Shown: positions 1 through 6,225 of the stretch, piece by piece
Position numbering within the stretch: the stretch's first letter is position 1
Layout: every line of letters begins with the position of its first letter
Assembly (NCBI RefSeq): GCF_042675965.1
Contig: NZ_JBHTKJ010000077.1
Location: 1 to 9,104, forward strand
DNA: 9,104 nucleotides
From: Virgibacillus_R byunsanensis
Lineage (GTDB): Bacteria > Bacillota > Bacilli > Bacillales > Amphibacillaceae
Direction of reading: 5' to 3'
Position numbers and translations under genes: made by a program
Notes under the pieces: model-generated
Told to the model about the DNA's origin: nothing
Database searches by the model: none
The model's input: the letters and a program-made list of their open reading frames with translations, nothing else

Positions 1-36
1 AATCCTTGAGGAAAGGTCCCCTCCTACTTGACCCAT

Positions 37-67
37 TAAGGCTTGGCGATAAGCCAAGTTTTCTAAT
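37..67 (+). repeat. 31-bp dispersed hairpin repeat, copy A
   Basis: This 31-base segment recurs at 4211-4241 in the same orientation with one difference (A at 56, G at 4230). It contains a perfect 6-bp inverted repeat, CTTGGC (42-47) and GCCAAG (53-58), around the loop GATAA. An alternative overlapping stem, GGCTT (40-44) with AAGCC (51-55), is also possible. Both copies end in TTTTCTAAT and lie between genes. That it is a multi-copy intergenic repeat across the genome is inferred; only two copies are visible here. Confidence 0.75.
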
Positions 68-114
68 AGTCTAGGAAATTATATAATTTGAATTCTGTGG
101 AAAATTTATTGACT

Positions 115-375
115 GTGTAAGCTGCATCCAGCGCCAGCGCCCGTGCTGCTAGTGGGCTTCCTGATCCTCCTTACGATAAGTCAACATCGATTCGCTTAGC
201 GAAGGAAGGCCGACTAAAAACGGACTCCCGGCCCAACGTCGGCATACCCCTATGAAGGGGCATGTTTCCTTTAAGGAAGATCGACTAACTTCGCCGCTTT
301 CTGCGGCAACGTCGACCTACCCGCGATGCACGGGCGCAGCCCATACGTCGCTAAACAGTCGCTTCTAGCTTTTGT
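115..375. repeat. GC-rich palindromic mosaic element (MITE-like intergenic repeat)
   Basis: This stretch is visibly richer in GC than the genes around it and is packed with inverted repeats: 191-203 (TTCGCT/AGCGAA), 209-214 with 238-243 (GCCGAC/GTCGGC), 247-251 with 256-260 (CCCCT/AGGGG), 266-278 (TTCCTT/AAGGAA), 281-285 with 311-315, 293-297 with 303-307 (GCCGC/GCGGC), and 332-335 with 339-342. It holds two related modules about 71 bases apart. Its ends are weakly inverted: AAGCT followed by AGCG at 119-133 against the complement of 360-371. It fills the gap before coaX and has no coding frame. I recall similar GC-rich intergenic elements in Oceanobacillus/Virgibacillus-type genomes, but the exact borders and any transposase dependence cannot be determined from one copy. 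Confidence 0.7.
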
Positions 376-398
376 TCTTATTTCTAAAAATAAAATAT

Positions 399-406
399 GG
401 TATATT
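399..406 (+). promoter_or_regulatory. candidate extended -10 promoter for coaX
   Basis: TATATT at 401-406 matches the sigma-A -10 consensus at five of six bases and is preceded by GG of a TGG at 398-400, the extended -10 pattern. No good -35 is seen at normal spacing. It lies just downstream of the palindromic element and about 50 bases before the coaX start, so coaX probably does not depend on transcription through that element. Confidence 0.4.
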
Positions 407-442
407 TAAAAGATAAGAAATTTAGGTTGGTTATTCTAATTT

Positions 443-448
443 GGAAGG
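443..448 (+). promoter_or_regulatory. coaX ribosome binding site (decides start)
   Basis: GGAAGG ends nine bases before ATG 458. The in-frame upstream TTG at 449 directly abuts it and cannot use it, so ATG 458 is the preferred start. Confidence 0.75.
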
Positions 449-457
449 TTGGTCGTA

Positions 458-1231
458 ATGCTATTTGTTCTAGATGTAGGCAACACGAACACTGTGCTGG
501 GTGTTTTCAAAGAAGATGAATTAATATATGAATGGAGAATAAAAACAGACCGTTATAAAACAGAGGATGAATTTGGTATACTTATAAAATCTTTGTTTGA
601 ACACAAAGGTATTACCTTTGCTGATATACAAGGAATAATTATTTCATCGGTAGTTCCTCCTATTATGTTTGCTTTAGAAAAAATGTGTCAGTATTATTTT
701 AACCAAGAAGCACTTGTTATTGGTAAAGATTCAGTTCGATATAGTTTAAAAATGAGCTATCCAAATCCCAGGGAAATTGGTGCAGACCGTATTGTTAATG
801 CTGTGGGTGCTATTGATGCATATGGAGGTCCTCTTATCATTATTGATTTTGGTACAGCAACTACATACTGTTATATAAATGAGAAGAATGAGTATCACGG
901 GGGTATAATTGCACCAGGTATCCATATTTCAATGGAAGCATTATACGCTAAGGCATCCAAGCTCCCTAAAATTGAAATAGAAGCTCCTCAGAATGTGGTA
1001 GGAACTTCTACTGTAGAGGCGATGCAATCTGGATTTTTCTATGGATATGTTGGACAAGTAGATGGAATAGTAAATCGTATAAAGAAACAATCAATTGAAG
1101 CGCCAACCGTGATAGCGACAGGTGGTTTAGCGCCTTTGATTTCTAATGCTTCAGATACAATAGATGTTGTAGATCCTCATTTAACACTAAAGGGTTTATA
1201 CTTAATCTACCAAAATAATAAGAATATGTAA
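458..1231 (+). CDS. coaX: Type III pantothenate kinase
   Basis: The product is a 257-residue cytoplasmic kinase that phosphorylates pantothenate with ATP, the first step of coenzyme A synthesis. Type III enzymes belong to the ASKHA fold and, as known for the family, need a monovalent cation and are not inhibited by CoA. Visible motifs are the N-terminal phosphate loop DVGNTN (residues 6-11), GADR (108-111, whose Asp110 is the expected catalytic base) and DFGTATT (130-136). Length and sequence match B. subtilis CoaX closely. Start ATG 458 is chosen over TTG 449 because of the ribosome binding site and because the B. subtilis protein also begins close to VxDVGNTN. hslO follows after 25 bases, so the two are probably cotranscribed. 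Nothing looks damaged. Confidence 0.97.
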   Translation: MLFVLDVGNTNTVLGVFKEDELIYEWRIKTDRYKTEDEFGILIKSLFEHKGITFADIQGIIISSVVPPIMFALEKMCQYYFNQEALVIGKDSVRYSLKMSYPNPREIGADRIVNAVGAIDAYGGPLIIIDFGTATTYCYINEKNEYHGGIIAPGIHISMEALYAKASKLPKIEIEAPQNVVGTSTVEAMQSGFFYGYVGQVDGIVNRIKKQSIEAPTVIATGGLAPLISNASDTIDVVDPHLTLKGLYLIYQNNKNM

Positions 1232-1256
1232 CAACTATAAAGGAGAGTTAATCATC

Positions 1257-2138
1257 ATGAAGGATTACTTAGTAAAGGCAACAACTTATCAGGGAATGGT
1301 TAGAGCGTATGCAGCCATTTCTACACATACAGTAGAAGAAGCACGAAGAAGACAGGATACTTGGGCAACTGCGTCTGCTGCTTTAGGCCGTACTATTACC
1401 ATAACAGCTATGATGGGCGCAATGTTAAAGGGTGAGGATTCCTTGACGGTGAAGGTTGAAGGGAACGGTCCACTAGGTGTTATGGTAGCTGATGCAAATT
1501 CCAAGGGAGATGTACGTGGATATGTAACGAACCCGCATGTAGATTTTGATCTAAATGCTAATGGAAAACTTGATGTTGCACGCGCAGTGGGTACAGAAGG
1601 AAATCTAAGTATTGTTAAGGACTTAGGATTAAAAGACTACTTTACAGGACAAGTCCCAATTACTTCAGGAGAAATTAGCGAAGACTTTACGTATTACTTT
1701 GCAAACTCGGAACAGGTACCTTCTGCAGTTGGTGCAGGCGTATTAATAAATCCGGATCATACCGTATTAGCTGCGGGTGGGTTTATCATACAAGTAATGC
1801 CTGGTGCAGATGAAGAAATGATTACACGATTAGAAGATAGGATCCAATCTTTCCCAGCTATCTCCACGCTAATTCAAGAGGGGAATTCTCCAGAACAAAT
1901 TTTGGAACGACTCTTTGGCAAGGAAGAAGTAAAAGTTCACGAGCAACTTGAAATGCAATACCGCTGTAAATGTTCTAAAGAACGTTTGGAACAAGCTATT
2001 AGCGGGTTAGGTAATGAGGAAATTCAAAAGATGATAGAAGAAGATCATGGAGCGGAGGCTACTTGTCATTTTTGTAACGAAAATTACCGTTTCACAGAAA
2101 GTGAGCTTGAAGCTATAAAACAATCCAACGACCAATAA
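1257..2138 (+). CDS. hslO: Redox-regulated holdase chaperone Hsp33
   Basis: The 293-residue product is Hsp33, a cytoplasmic ATP-independent chaperone that oxidative stress switches on to hold unfolding proteins. The C-terminal zinc switch is complete: Cys237-x-Cys239 (RCKCS) and Cys270-x-x-Cys273 (TCHFC). In the reduced state these bind zinc; oxidation to disulfides activates the protein, as known for the family. The N-terminal part (roughly 1-180) is the substrate-binding and dimer domain, including the conserved early segment with TWATASAALGRT. AAAGGAG at 1239-1245 lies 11 bases before the ATG. It sits between coaX and yacD in the same order as in B. subtilis, with 15 bases to yacD. No defects are seen. 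Confidence 0.97.
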   Translation: MKDYLVKATTYQGMVRAYAAISTHTVEEARRRQDTWATASAALGRTITITAMMGAMLKGEDSLTVKVEGNGPLGVMVADANSKGDVRGYVTNPHVDFDLNANGKLDVARAVGTEGNLSIVKDLGLKDYFTGQVPITSGEISEDFTYYFANSEQVPSAVGAGVLINPDHTVLAAGGFIIQVMPGADEEMITRLEDRIQSFPAISTLIQEGNSPEQILERLFGKEEVKVHEQLEMQYRCKCSKERLEQAISGLGNEEIQKMIEEDHGAEATCHFCNENYRFTESELEAIKQSNDQ

Positions 2139-2153
2139 GGAAAGGTGTAGATT

Positions 2154-3056
2154 ATGTCGAGAAGACTTTTATTAGCAATTATCGTTGTATTACTTATTAC
2201 AAACATCGCGACATTACTTTTCTGGAATAAAGAGGAGCCAATGGTGTTGGACGAAGGAGAAACACAAATTGATAACAGAGAGCCTGTCGCTACAATTGGA
2301 GAAGAAGAAATATTATATGACAATTGGATGACTGCCTTAAGAAATGGGTACGGCAAGAGTCAATTAAAGAGCATGATTGATCGAACAGTTGTAGAAAAAC
2401 TTGCAGAAGAGGCGAATATCGAAATTAGCGATAAAGTTATTGAACGGGAAATTTCATTGCTTAAGATGACACAAGGAGTAATGACACAAGAGCGAACAGA
2501 AAAAAAAGAAGATGAATGGTACGATGATATTTTGTATCGATATCAGTTGGAATCCTTACTAACGGATGAAACATCCATCCCTGAAGAAGAGATTCGCACT
2601 CATTATGATACATATCAAAAGCAGTATGATTTTCAAGCATCCATGCAGATCTCTCATATTGTTGTACAAAATTCAGAGACAGCTGATAAGGTAAAAGAGG
2701 AACTCGATAATGGTGCATCATTCGATTTGCTTGCTCAAGAATACTCCACAGATGAAGAGTCAAGAGACAGTGGTGGGTACTTAGGCTATTTTGTAAATAC
2801 AAGTCAGTTTGTGCCCAGAGGTTATAATGAAGTTGTTTCTGAAATGGATGAACACACGTATAGTGAACCGTTTCATGCAGAGAGTGGTGGCGTAGCTATT
2901 GTGTATCTTCATAGTAAGCTTCCTTCTATTTCATTTACGTATGATGAAATTAAACCATATGTAGAAAATGAATTAGCTTTAGATGAATTGGATCAATCTT
3001 TAACTGTTTCTCCATTATGGGATAAAGTAGACATAGATTGGATATATGAAGAGTAG
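2154..3056 (+). CDS. yacD: Membrane-anchored parvulin-type peptidyl-prolyl isomerase (YacD/PrsA-like)
   Basis: The 300-residue product has a short basic N terminus (MSRR) and one hydrophobic segment at about 5-23, followed by a long acidic, hydrophilic region, so it is probably anchored with its bulk outside the membrane. There is no lipobox cysteine, unlike true PrsA lipoproteins. Residues about 30-150 resemble a SurA/PrsA-like helical chaperone domain. Residues about 164-256 look like a rotamase (parvulin) domain: QISHIVV, then a helix, FDLLAQEYSTD, and DSGGYLGYF. Position and size match B. subtilis YacD, described as a putative peptidyl-prolyl isomerase; its substrates are not known to me. 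AAAGGTG at 2141-2147 is six bases before the ATG. No clear terminator follows, but cysK has its own promoter. Confidence 0.85.
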   Translation: MSRRLLLAIIVVLLITNIATLLFWNKEEPMVLDEGETQIDNREPVATIGEEEILYDNWMTALRNGYGKSQLKSMIDRTVVEKLAEEANIEISDKVIEREISLLKMTQGVMTQERTEKKEDEWYDDILYRYQLESLLTDETSIPEEEIRTHYDTYQKQYDFQASMQISHIVVQNSETADKVKEELDNGASFDLLAQEYSTDEESRDSGGYLGYFVNTSQFVPRGYNEVVSEMDEHTYSEPFHAESGGVAIVYLHSKLPSISFTYDEIKPYVENELALDELDQSLTVSPLWDKVDIDWIYEE

Positions 3057-3110
3057 GATATATATCACAACAAGGTTTTTAAATAATCAGTTATTTATGA
3101 TGTATTTTTG

Positions 3111-3139
3111 TTGACATTCTTTTATATTCCACGTACATT
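3111..3139 (+). promoter_or_regulatory. Candidate sigma-A promoter for cysK
   Basis: TTGACA at 3111-3116 is a perfect -35. With 17 bases of spacing, TACATT at 3134-3139 is a four-of-six -10. A better-looking TATAAT at 3139-3144 overlaps it but would give 22-base spacing. The start of transcription would be near 3146, about 40 bases before the cysK ATG. Confidence 0.6.
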
Positions 3140-3146
3140 ATAATTA

Positions 3147-3170
3147 AATCCTACAAAAACACTAGGAATT
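3147..3170 (+). promoter_or_regulatory. Imperfect inverted repeat at the cysK transcription start; possible operator
   Basis: AATCCTA (3147-3153) and TAGGAATT (3163-3170) form an imperfect inverted repeat with a nine-base A-rich spacer, placed right after the cysK promoter and just before its ribosome binding site. B. subtilis cysK is controlled by CymR (with CysK itself as partner), and my recollection of CymR sites is that they end in GGAATT. Assignment as a CymR operator is therefore a guess. Confidence 0.3.
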
Positions 3171-3171
3171 G

Positions 3172-3176
3172 GGAGG
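3172..3176 (+). promoter_or_regulatory. cysK ribosome binding site (decides start)
   Basis: GGAGG lies seven bases before ATG 3184. The in-frame TTG at 3169 overlaps it and is not a credible start. Confidence 0.8.
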
Positions 3177-3183
3177 AATATTC

Positions 3184-4116
3184 ATGAGAGTTGCTGACAA
3201 TATAGCAGGTTTGATCGGTGAAACACCGATAGTAAAGCTTAATCGAGTAACAGATGCAGATTGTGCAGATATTTATTTAAAATTGGAATTTATGAATCCA
3301 GGAAGTTCCGTAAAAGATCGTATTGCGTTATCCATGATCGAAGCAGCTGAAGAACAAGGCGTTCTTAAAGATGGCGACACGATTATTGAACCTACTAGTG
3401 GAAACACAGGAATTGGTTTGGCTATGGTAGCTGCAGCAAAAGGTTATAAAGCTGTATTAGTTATGCCAGACACGATGAGTAAAGAGCGCAGGAATTTATT
3501 GCGCGCCTATGGAGCAGAATTGGTATTAACTCCGGGTGCTGATGGTATGAAAGGTGCTATTAAAAAAGCCGAGGAATTACAAGAGAAACATGATTATTTC
3601 ATGCCACAACAATTTAATAATGAAGCAAATCCAGAAGTACACGCACGTACAACAGGAAATGAAATTGTGAAACAGATGAGCGATGGCCTAGATGCATTTG
3701 TTTCTGGGATTGGTACAGGAGGAACGATAACTGGGGCTGGTAAAGTACTAAAGGAACATTTTGATGGAATCAAAATTTATGCAATTGAACCAGAAGATTC
3801 AGCTATATTGTCTGGTGGATCTCCCGGGCCACATAAAATTCAGGGGCTTGGAGCTGGGTTTGTACCAAAAATCTTGGATACAGAAATCTATGATGAAGTG
3901 CTCCGCGTATCTAATGATGAATCATTTGAAGCCTCACGAGAGGTGGCAATCACAAACGGTATATTAGGTGGAATCTCAGCAGGTGCTGCAGTCGCAGCAG
4001 CCAAAAAGGTTGCTAAACAATTAGGCAAGGGCAAAAAAGTACTCACTGTATTACCAGATAATGGTGAGCGTTATTTATCTACACCGCTCTATCAGTTTGA
4101 AGAAGAAAACAAGTAA
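3184..4116 (+). CDS. cysK: Cysteine synthase A (O-acetylserine sulfhydrylase)
   Basis: The 310-residue PLP enzyme makes cysteine from O-acetylserine and sulfide in the cytoplasm. PLP-binding Lys44 lies in NPGSSVKDRIA; the substrate loop TSGNTG is at 71-76, and the phosphate-binding GTGGT is at 177-181. ISAGAAVAAA near residue 260 and PDNGERY near the end are also typical of CysK. The length agrees with B. subtilis CysK (308). In B. subtilis CysK also acts as a signalling partner of the repressor CymR; that role is known for the family, not shown here. The gene has its own promoter and a strong terminator, so it is probably a single transcription unit. The pab genes that follow cysK in B. subtilis are missing here. 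Confidence 0.97.
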   Translation: MRVADNIAGLIGETPIVKLNRVTDADCADIYLKLEFMNPGSSVKDRIALSMIEAAEEQGVLKDGDTIIEPTSGNTGIGLAMVAAAKGYKAVLVMPDTMSKERRNLLRAYGAELVLTPGADGMKGAIKKAEELQEKHDYFMPQQFNNEANPEVHARTTGNEIVKQMSDGLDAFVSGIGTGGTITGAGKVLKEHFDGIKIYAIEPEDSAILSGGSPGPHKIQGLGAGFVPKILDTEIYDEVLRVSNDESFEASREVAITNGILGGISAGAAVAAAKKVAKQLGKGKKVLTVLPDNGERYLSTPLYQFEEENK

Positions 4117-4130
4117 GGAATTTGATATAA

Positions 4131-4169
4131 GGGGATTAGCACCGATACAAAAGGTGCTAGTCCTTTTTT
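4131..4169 (+). terminator. Rho-independent terminator after cysK
   Basis: A 13-bp stem (4131-4143 with 4153-4165, including three G-T pairs) encloses a nine-base loop and runs into six T residues at 4164-4169, 14 bases after the cysK stop. It separates cysK from the folate genes. Confidence 0.9.
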
Positions 4170-4210
4170 GGTAGCTGCGAAATGATAAAACTTTCTTAGC
4201 TACATACAAC

Positions 4211-4241
4211 TAAGGCTTGGCGATAAGCCGAGTTTTCTAAT
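4211..4241 (+). repeat. 31-bp dispersed hairpin repeat, copy B
   Basis: This is the second copy of the repeat at 37-67, identical except for G at 4230. The stem is CTTGGC (4216-4221) with GCCGAG (4227-4232); the changed base turns a T-A pair into a T-G (wobble) pair, so an RNA hairpin would survive. It sits in the gap between cysK and folP. Confidence 0.75.
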
Positions 4242-4287
4242 CTTCCAATTACTCCTCTACGGACACTTCCGCAATGTTTCTAATGTA

Positions 4288-4296
4288 TGGTAGTAT
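4288..4296 (+). promoter_or_regulatory. Candidate extended -10 promoter for folP operon
   Basis: TGG followed by TAGTAT (4291-4296) gives an extended -10 element about 40 bases upstream of folP. The -35 is poor (TTCCGC, 4267-4272, 18-base spacing). A promoter is expected here because the cysK terminator lies upstream. Confidence 0.4.
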
Positions 4297-4316
4297 AGAA
4301 AACGGATAAATGTAGG

Positions 4317-4324
4317 AAAGAAGG
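4317..4324 (+). promoter_or_regulatory. folP ribosome binding site (decides start)
   Basis: AAAGAAGG ends nine bases before ATG 4334. The in-frame TTG at 4325 immediately follows it and is rejected as a start. Confidence 0.7.
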
Positions 4325-4333
4325 TTGCAAGTT

Positions 4334-5161
4334 ATGCTAAAAACAAAAACAAAAATATATGACTTATCTAAACGCACTCATATTATGGGTATCTTGAATG
4401 TAACACCTGACTCCTTCTCGGATGGTGGTAATTATACATCAATCGAGAAAGCTGTTGAACAAGCTGTAGCAATGGAGAAATTAGGTGCAGATATTATTGA
4501 TATAGGTGGTGAATCGACTAGGCCAGATCATGACCCAGTTAATGTAAATGAAGAATTAAACAGGGTAATACCTATCATTCGTGCGGTAAAAGAAAAAGTT
4601 AACGTGCCTATTTCTATAGATACCTATAAAGCACAAACAGCAACACAAGCTATTGAAGCGGGAGCGGAGATTATAAATGATGTATGGGGTGCCAAAAAAG
4701 ACCCTGAGATTGCAGGAGTTGCGGCACACTATGATGTTCCAATTATTTTAATGCATAATCGAACAAACAAGAATTACACATCACTTATTGATGATATGAA
4801 GCAAGATTTAACAGGCAGTATAGATATTGCATTACGTGCAGGCGTTAAGAAGCATAATATTATACTTGACCCAGGTGTTGGTTTTGCGAAGACATCAAAA
4901 GATAATTTAGTTGTCATGAATCATCTTGAAGAATTTACAACAATGGGATATCCTGTTTTATTAGGTACTTCCCGTAAAACATTCATTGGTAAGGTTTTGG
5001 ACGTTTCACCGCAAGAGCGTGACAGTGGGACAGGAGCCACAACATGTTTGGGTATTACAAAAGGAGTGCAGATTGTTCGAGTTCATAATGTCAAAATGAA
5101 TGTTGAACTGGCAAAAATGATGGATGCTATGCTTGATGAAGGGGTAGATGTCAGTGGATAA
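4334..5161 (+). CDS. folP: Dihydropteroate synthase
   Basis: The 275-residue TIM-barrel enzyme joins dihydropterin pyrophosphate with p-aminobenzoate to form dihydropteroate in folate synthesis; it is the sulfonamide target (called sul in B. subtilis). Signature motifs are NVTPDSFSDGG (22-32) in loop 1, DIGGESTRP (56-64) in loop 2, DPGVGFAKT in the middle, and TSRKTFIG followed by RVHNV near the end. Phe28 and Pro64 in the two substrate loops are of the ordinary type. The length is close to B. subtilis Sul (285), slightly shorter at the N terminus. It is the first gene of a tight folate operon and overlaps folB by eight bases. The substrate p-aminobenzoate must come from pab genes outside this window or from uptake. 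Confidence 0.96.
   Translation: MLKTKTKIYDLSKRTHIMGILNVTPDSFSDGGNYTSIEKAVEQAVAMEKLGADIIDIGGESTRPDHDPVNVNEELNRVIPIIRAVKEKVNVPISIDTYKAQTATQAIEAGAEIINDVWGAKKDPEIAGVAAHYDVPIILMHNRTNKNYTSLIDDMKQDLTGSIDIALRAGVKKHNIILDPGVGFAKTSKDNLVVMNHLEEFTTMGYPVLLGTSRKTFIGKVLDVSPQERDSGTGATTCLGITKGVQIVRVHNVKMNVELAKMMDAMLDEGVDVSG
5140..5144 (+). promoter_or_regulatory. folB ribosome binding site (decides start)
   Basis: AGGGG inside the end of folP is nine bases before GTG 5154 but only three before ATG 5148, which favours the GTG start. Confidence 0.5.
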
Positions 5162-5519
5162 AATCTTATTGAATCAAATGGAGTTTTATGGCTATCATGG
5201 TCTTTTTCCAGAGGAGAAAAAGTTGGGGCAACGTTATTATGTCGATGTCTCATTGAACGTCAACTTACAAAAAGCCTCCCAATCAGATGATATGAATGAT
5301 TCCATAGATTACGGACATGTATATGAATTAATCAAGCGAGTGGTTGAAGGAGAATCCAAAAATCTTATTGAATCTGTCGCTGAAGACATTACTCGTGAAC
5401 TATTTCTTTCGTTTAATTTATTAAAAGCATGTACGATAAAAGTAACAAAGCCCGATCCACCAATTCCTGGGCACTATCAATCGGTAGCTGTAGAGATTTT
5501 TCGGGAGCGTACAGTATGA
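5154..5519 (+). CDS. folB: Dihydroneopterin aldolase
   Basis: The 121-residue product converts 7,8-dihydroneopterin to 6-hydroxymethyl-dihydropterin and glycolaldehyde; family members form ring-shaped oligomers. Recognisable motifs are MEFYGYHGLFPEE near the N terminus (with the Tyr and Glu expected in the active site), GQRYYVDV, IDYGHVYEL, LIESVAE, and the C-terminal KPDPPIPGHYQSVAVEI. GTG 5154 is chosen because it gives MDKI, matching the MDKV start of B. subtilis FolB, and has better ribosome-site spacing. ATG 5148 (two residues longer) is the alternative. The gene overlaps folP by eight bases and folK by four (ATGA), so translation of the three is likely coupled. Confidence 0.94.
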   Translation: MDKILLNQMEFYGYHGLFPEEKKLGQRYYVDVSLNVNLQKASQSDDMNDSIDYGHVYELIKRVVEGESKNLIESVAEDITRELFLSFNLLKACTIKVTKPDPPIPGHYQSVAVEIFRERTV

Positions 5520-6028
5520 ATCAGGCATTTATAGCGTTTGGCACTAATATTGAGCCAAGAAGTAGTCACCTTATAAGTGCACTAGATTTACTACAAGCGC
5601 ATGAAAGTATAGAGGTACAGAGAAAATCTTCCATTTATCAAACGGCGCCCGTAGGTTATACTGATCAAGCGGATTTTTTGAATCGGGTTGTCCTTATAAA
5701 TACACGATTAACCTCGGAGGAATTACTGGATTATTGTCAATCCATTGAAAAGCAGTTAGGTAGGAAACGAGAGATCCGTTTCGGTCCTCGTACAATAGAC
5801 CTTGACATACTGCTTTATAATCAAGAAAATAGAAAAACAGAGCGATTGATAATTCCGCACCCAAGAATGCACGAACGTGCATTTGTTTTAATCCCGTTGG
5901 AAGAAATTGCACCAGATTTTGTTTTGCCGACTCAGAATAAACGTGTACGAGATTTAATAAAACAACTTTCAGAAACCGACATAAAGGATGTAACTATATG
6001 GACACAAAAAGAATTGGAAGAAGAATAA
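5516..6028 (+). CDS. folK: 6-hydroxymethyl-7,8-dihydropterin pyrophosphokinase (HPPK)
   Basis: The 170-residue product transfers pyrophosphate from ATP to 6-hydroxymethyl-dihydropterin, providing the substrate for FolP. Visible family features are FGTNIEPR near the start, FLNRVV (54-59), and the signature GRKREIRFGPRTIDLDILLYN, with metal-binding Asp95 and Asp97, followed by IPHPRMHERAFVLIPL. The length agrees with the roughly 160-170 residues usual for HPPK. ATG 5516 is used because it forms the ATGA overlap with the folB stop and has GGGAG eight bases upstream; the open frame extends further back only inside folB. The last 31 bases overlap yazB. Confidence 0.96.
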   Translation: MNQAFIAFGTNIEPRSSHLISALDLLQAHESIEVQRKSSIYQTAPVGYTDQADFLNRVVLINTRLTSEELLDYCQSIEKQLGRKREIRFGPRTIDLDILLYNQENRKTERLIIPHPRMHERAFVLIPLEEIAPDFVLPTQNKRVRDLIKQLSETDIKDVTIWTQKELEEE

Positions 6029-6222
6029 AGGCATTTCGTAAATTGAAAGGCTATACACAAACGAGCTTTGCAAATGAAATTAATCTACCAATTGCAGTAC
6101 TTGGCCCAATTGAGAGAGGAACCAAAAAACCTTCTGAAGAATTGTTAAGTCAAATAGCTGACACGTTATATATATCAAAAGAAGAATTACTAGTAGCGGG
6201 TGAAACCGTAAAAGAGGATTAA
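5998..6222 (+). CDS. yazB: Small Xre/Cro-type helix-turn-helix protein YazB
   Basis: The 74-residue protein is almost entirely one Cro/CI helix-turn-helix domain (about 6-60): IKAFRKLKGYTQTSFANEINLPIAVLGPIERGTKKPS, then a helix ending LYISKEELL. It should bind DNA as a transcriptional regulator, but neither ligand nor target is known to me. Gene order matches B. subtilis yazB, between folK and dusB. The start lies 31 bases inside folK, with AAAGGATG (5983-5990) seven bases upstream, so it is probably translated from the same folate mRNA. One oddity is a proline (GPIERG) near the end of the recognition helix, where charged or polar residues are more usual. It stops three bases before dusB. Confidence 0.85.
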   Translation: MDTKRIGRRIKAFRKLKGYTQTSFANEINLPIAVLGPIERGTKKPSEELLSQIADTLYISKEELLVAGETVKED

Positions 6223-6225
6223 GTT

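Noticed and set aside
449..457. TTG 449 as the start of coaX
   Set aside because: It directly abuts the GGAAGG ribosome site; ATG 458 has nine-base spacing and matches the family N terminus.
1..457. Possible CRISPR array or small RNA gene in the repeat-rich leader
   Set aside because: The repeats are palindromic modules present only twice at unequal content, with no regular repeat-spacer pattern; no RNA family is recognised.
2084..2802. Minus-strand open frames over hslO and yacD
   Set aside because: They are shadows of well-supported plus-strand genes, with no ribosome sites or recognisable motifs.
4171..4203. Inverted repeat GTAGCT/AGCTAC with inner GAAA/TTTC after the cysK terminator
   Set aside because: The stem is short with a 21-base loop and no T-run; it could be a weak structure or scar, but cannot be called a feature.
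5429..5515. N-terminal extension of folK into folB
   Set aside because: This translation is out-of-frame folB coding sequence; family similarity begins at ATG 5516, which has a proper ribosome site.
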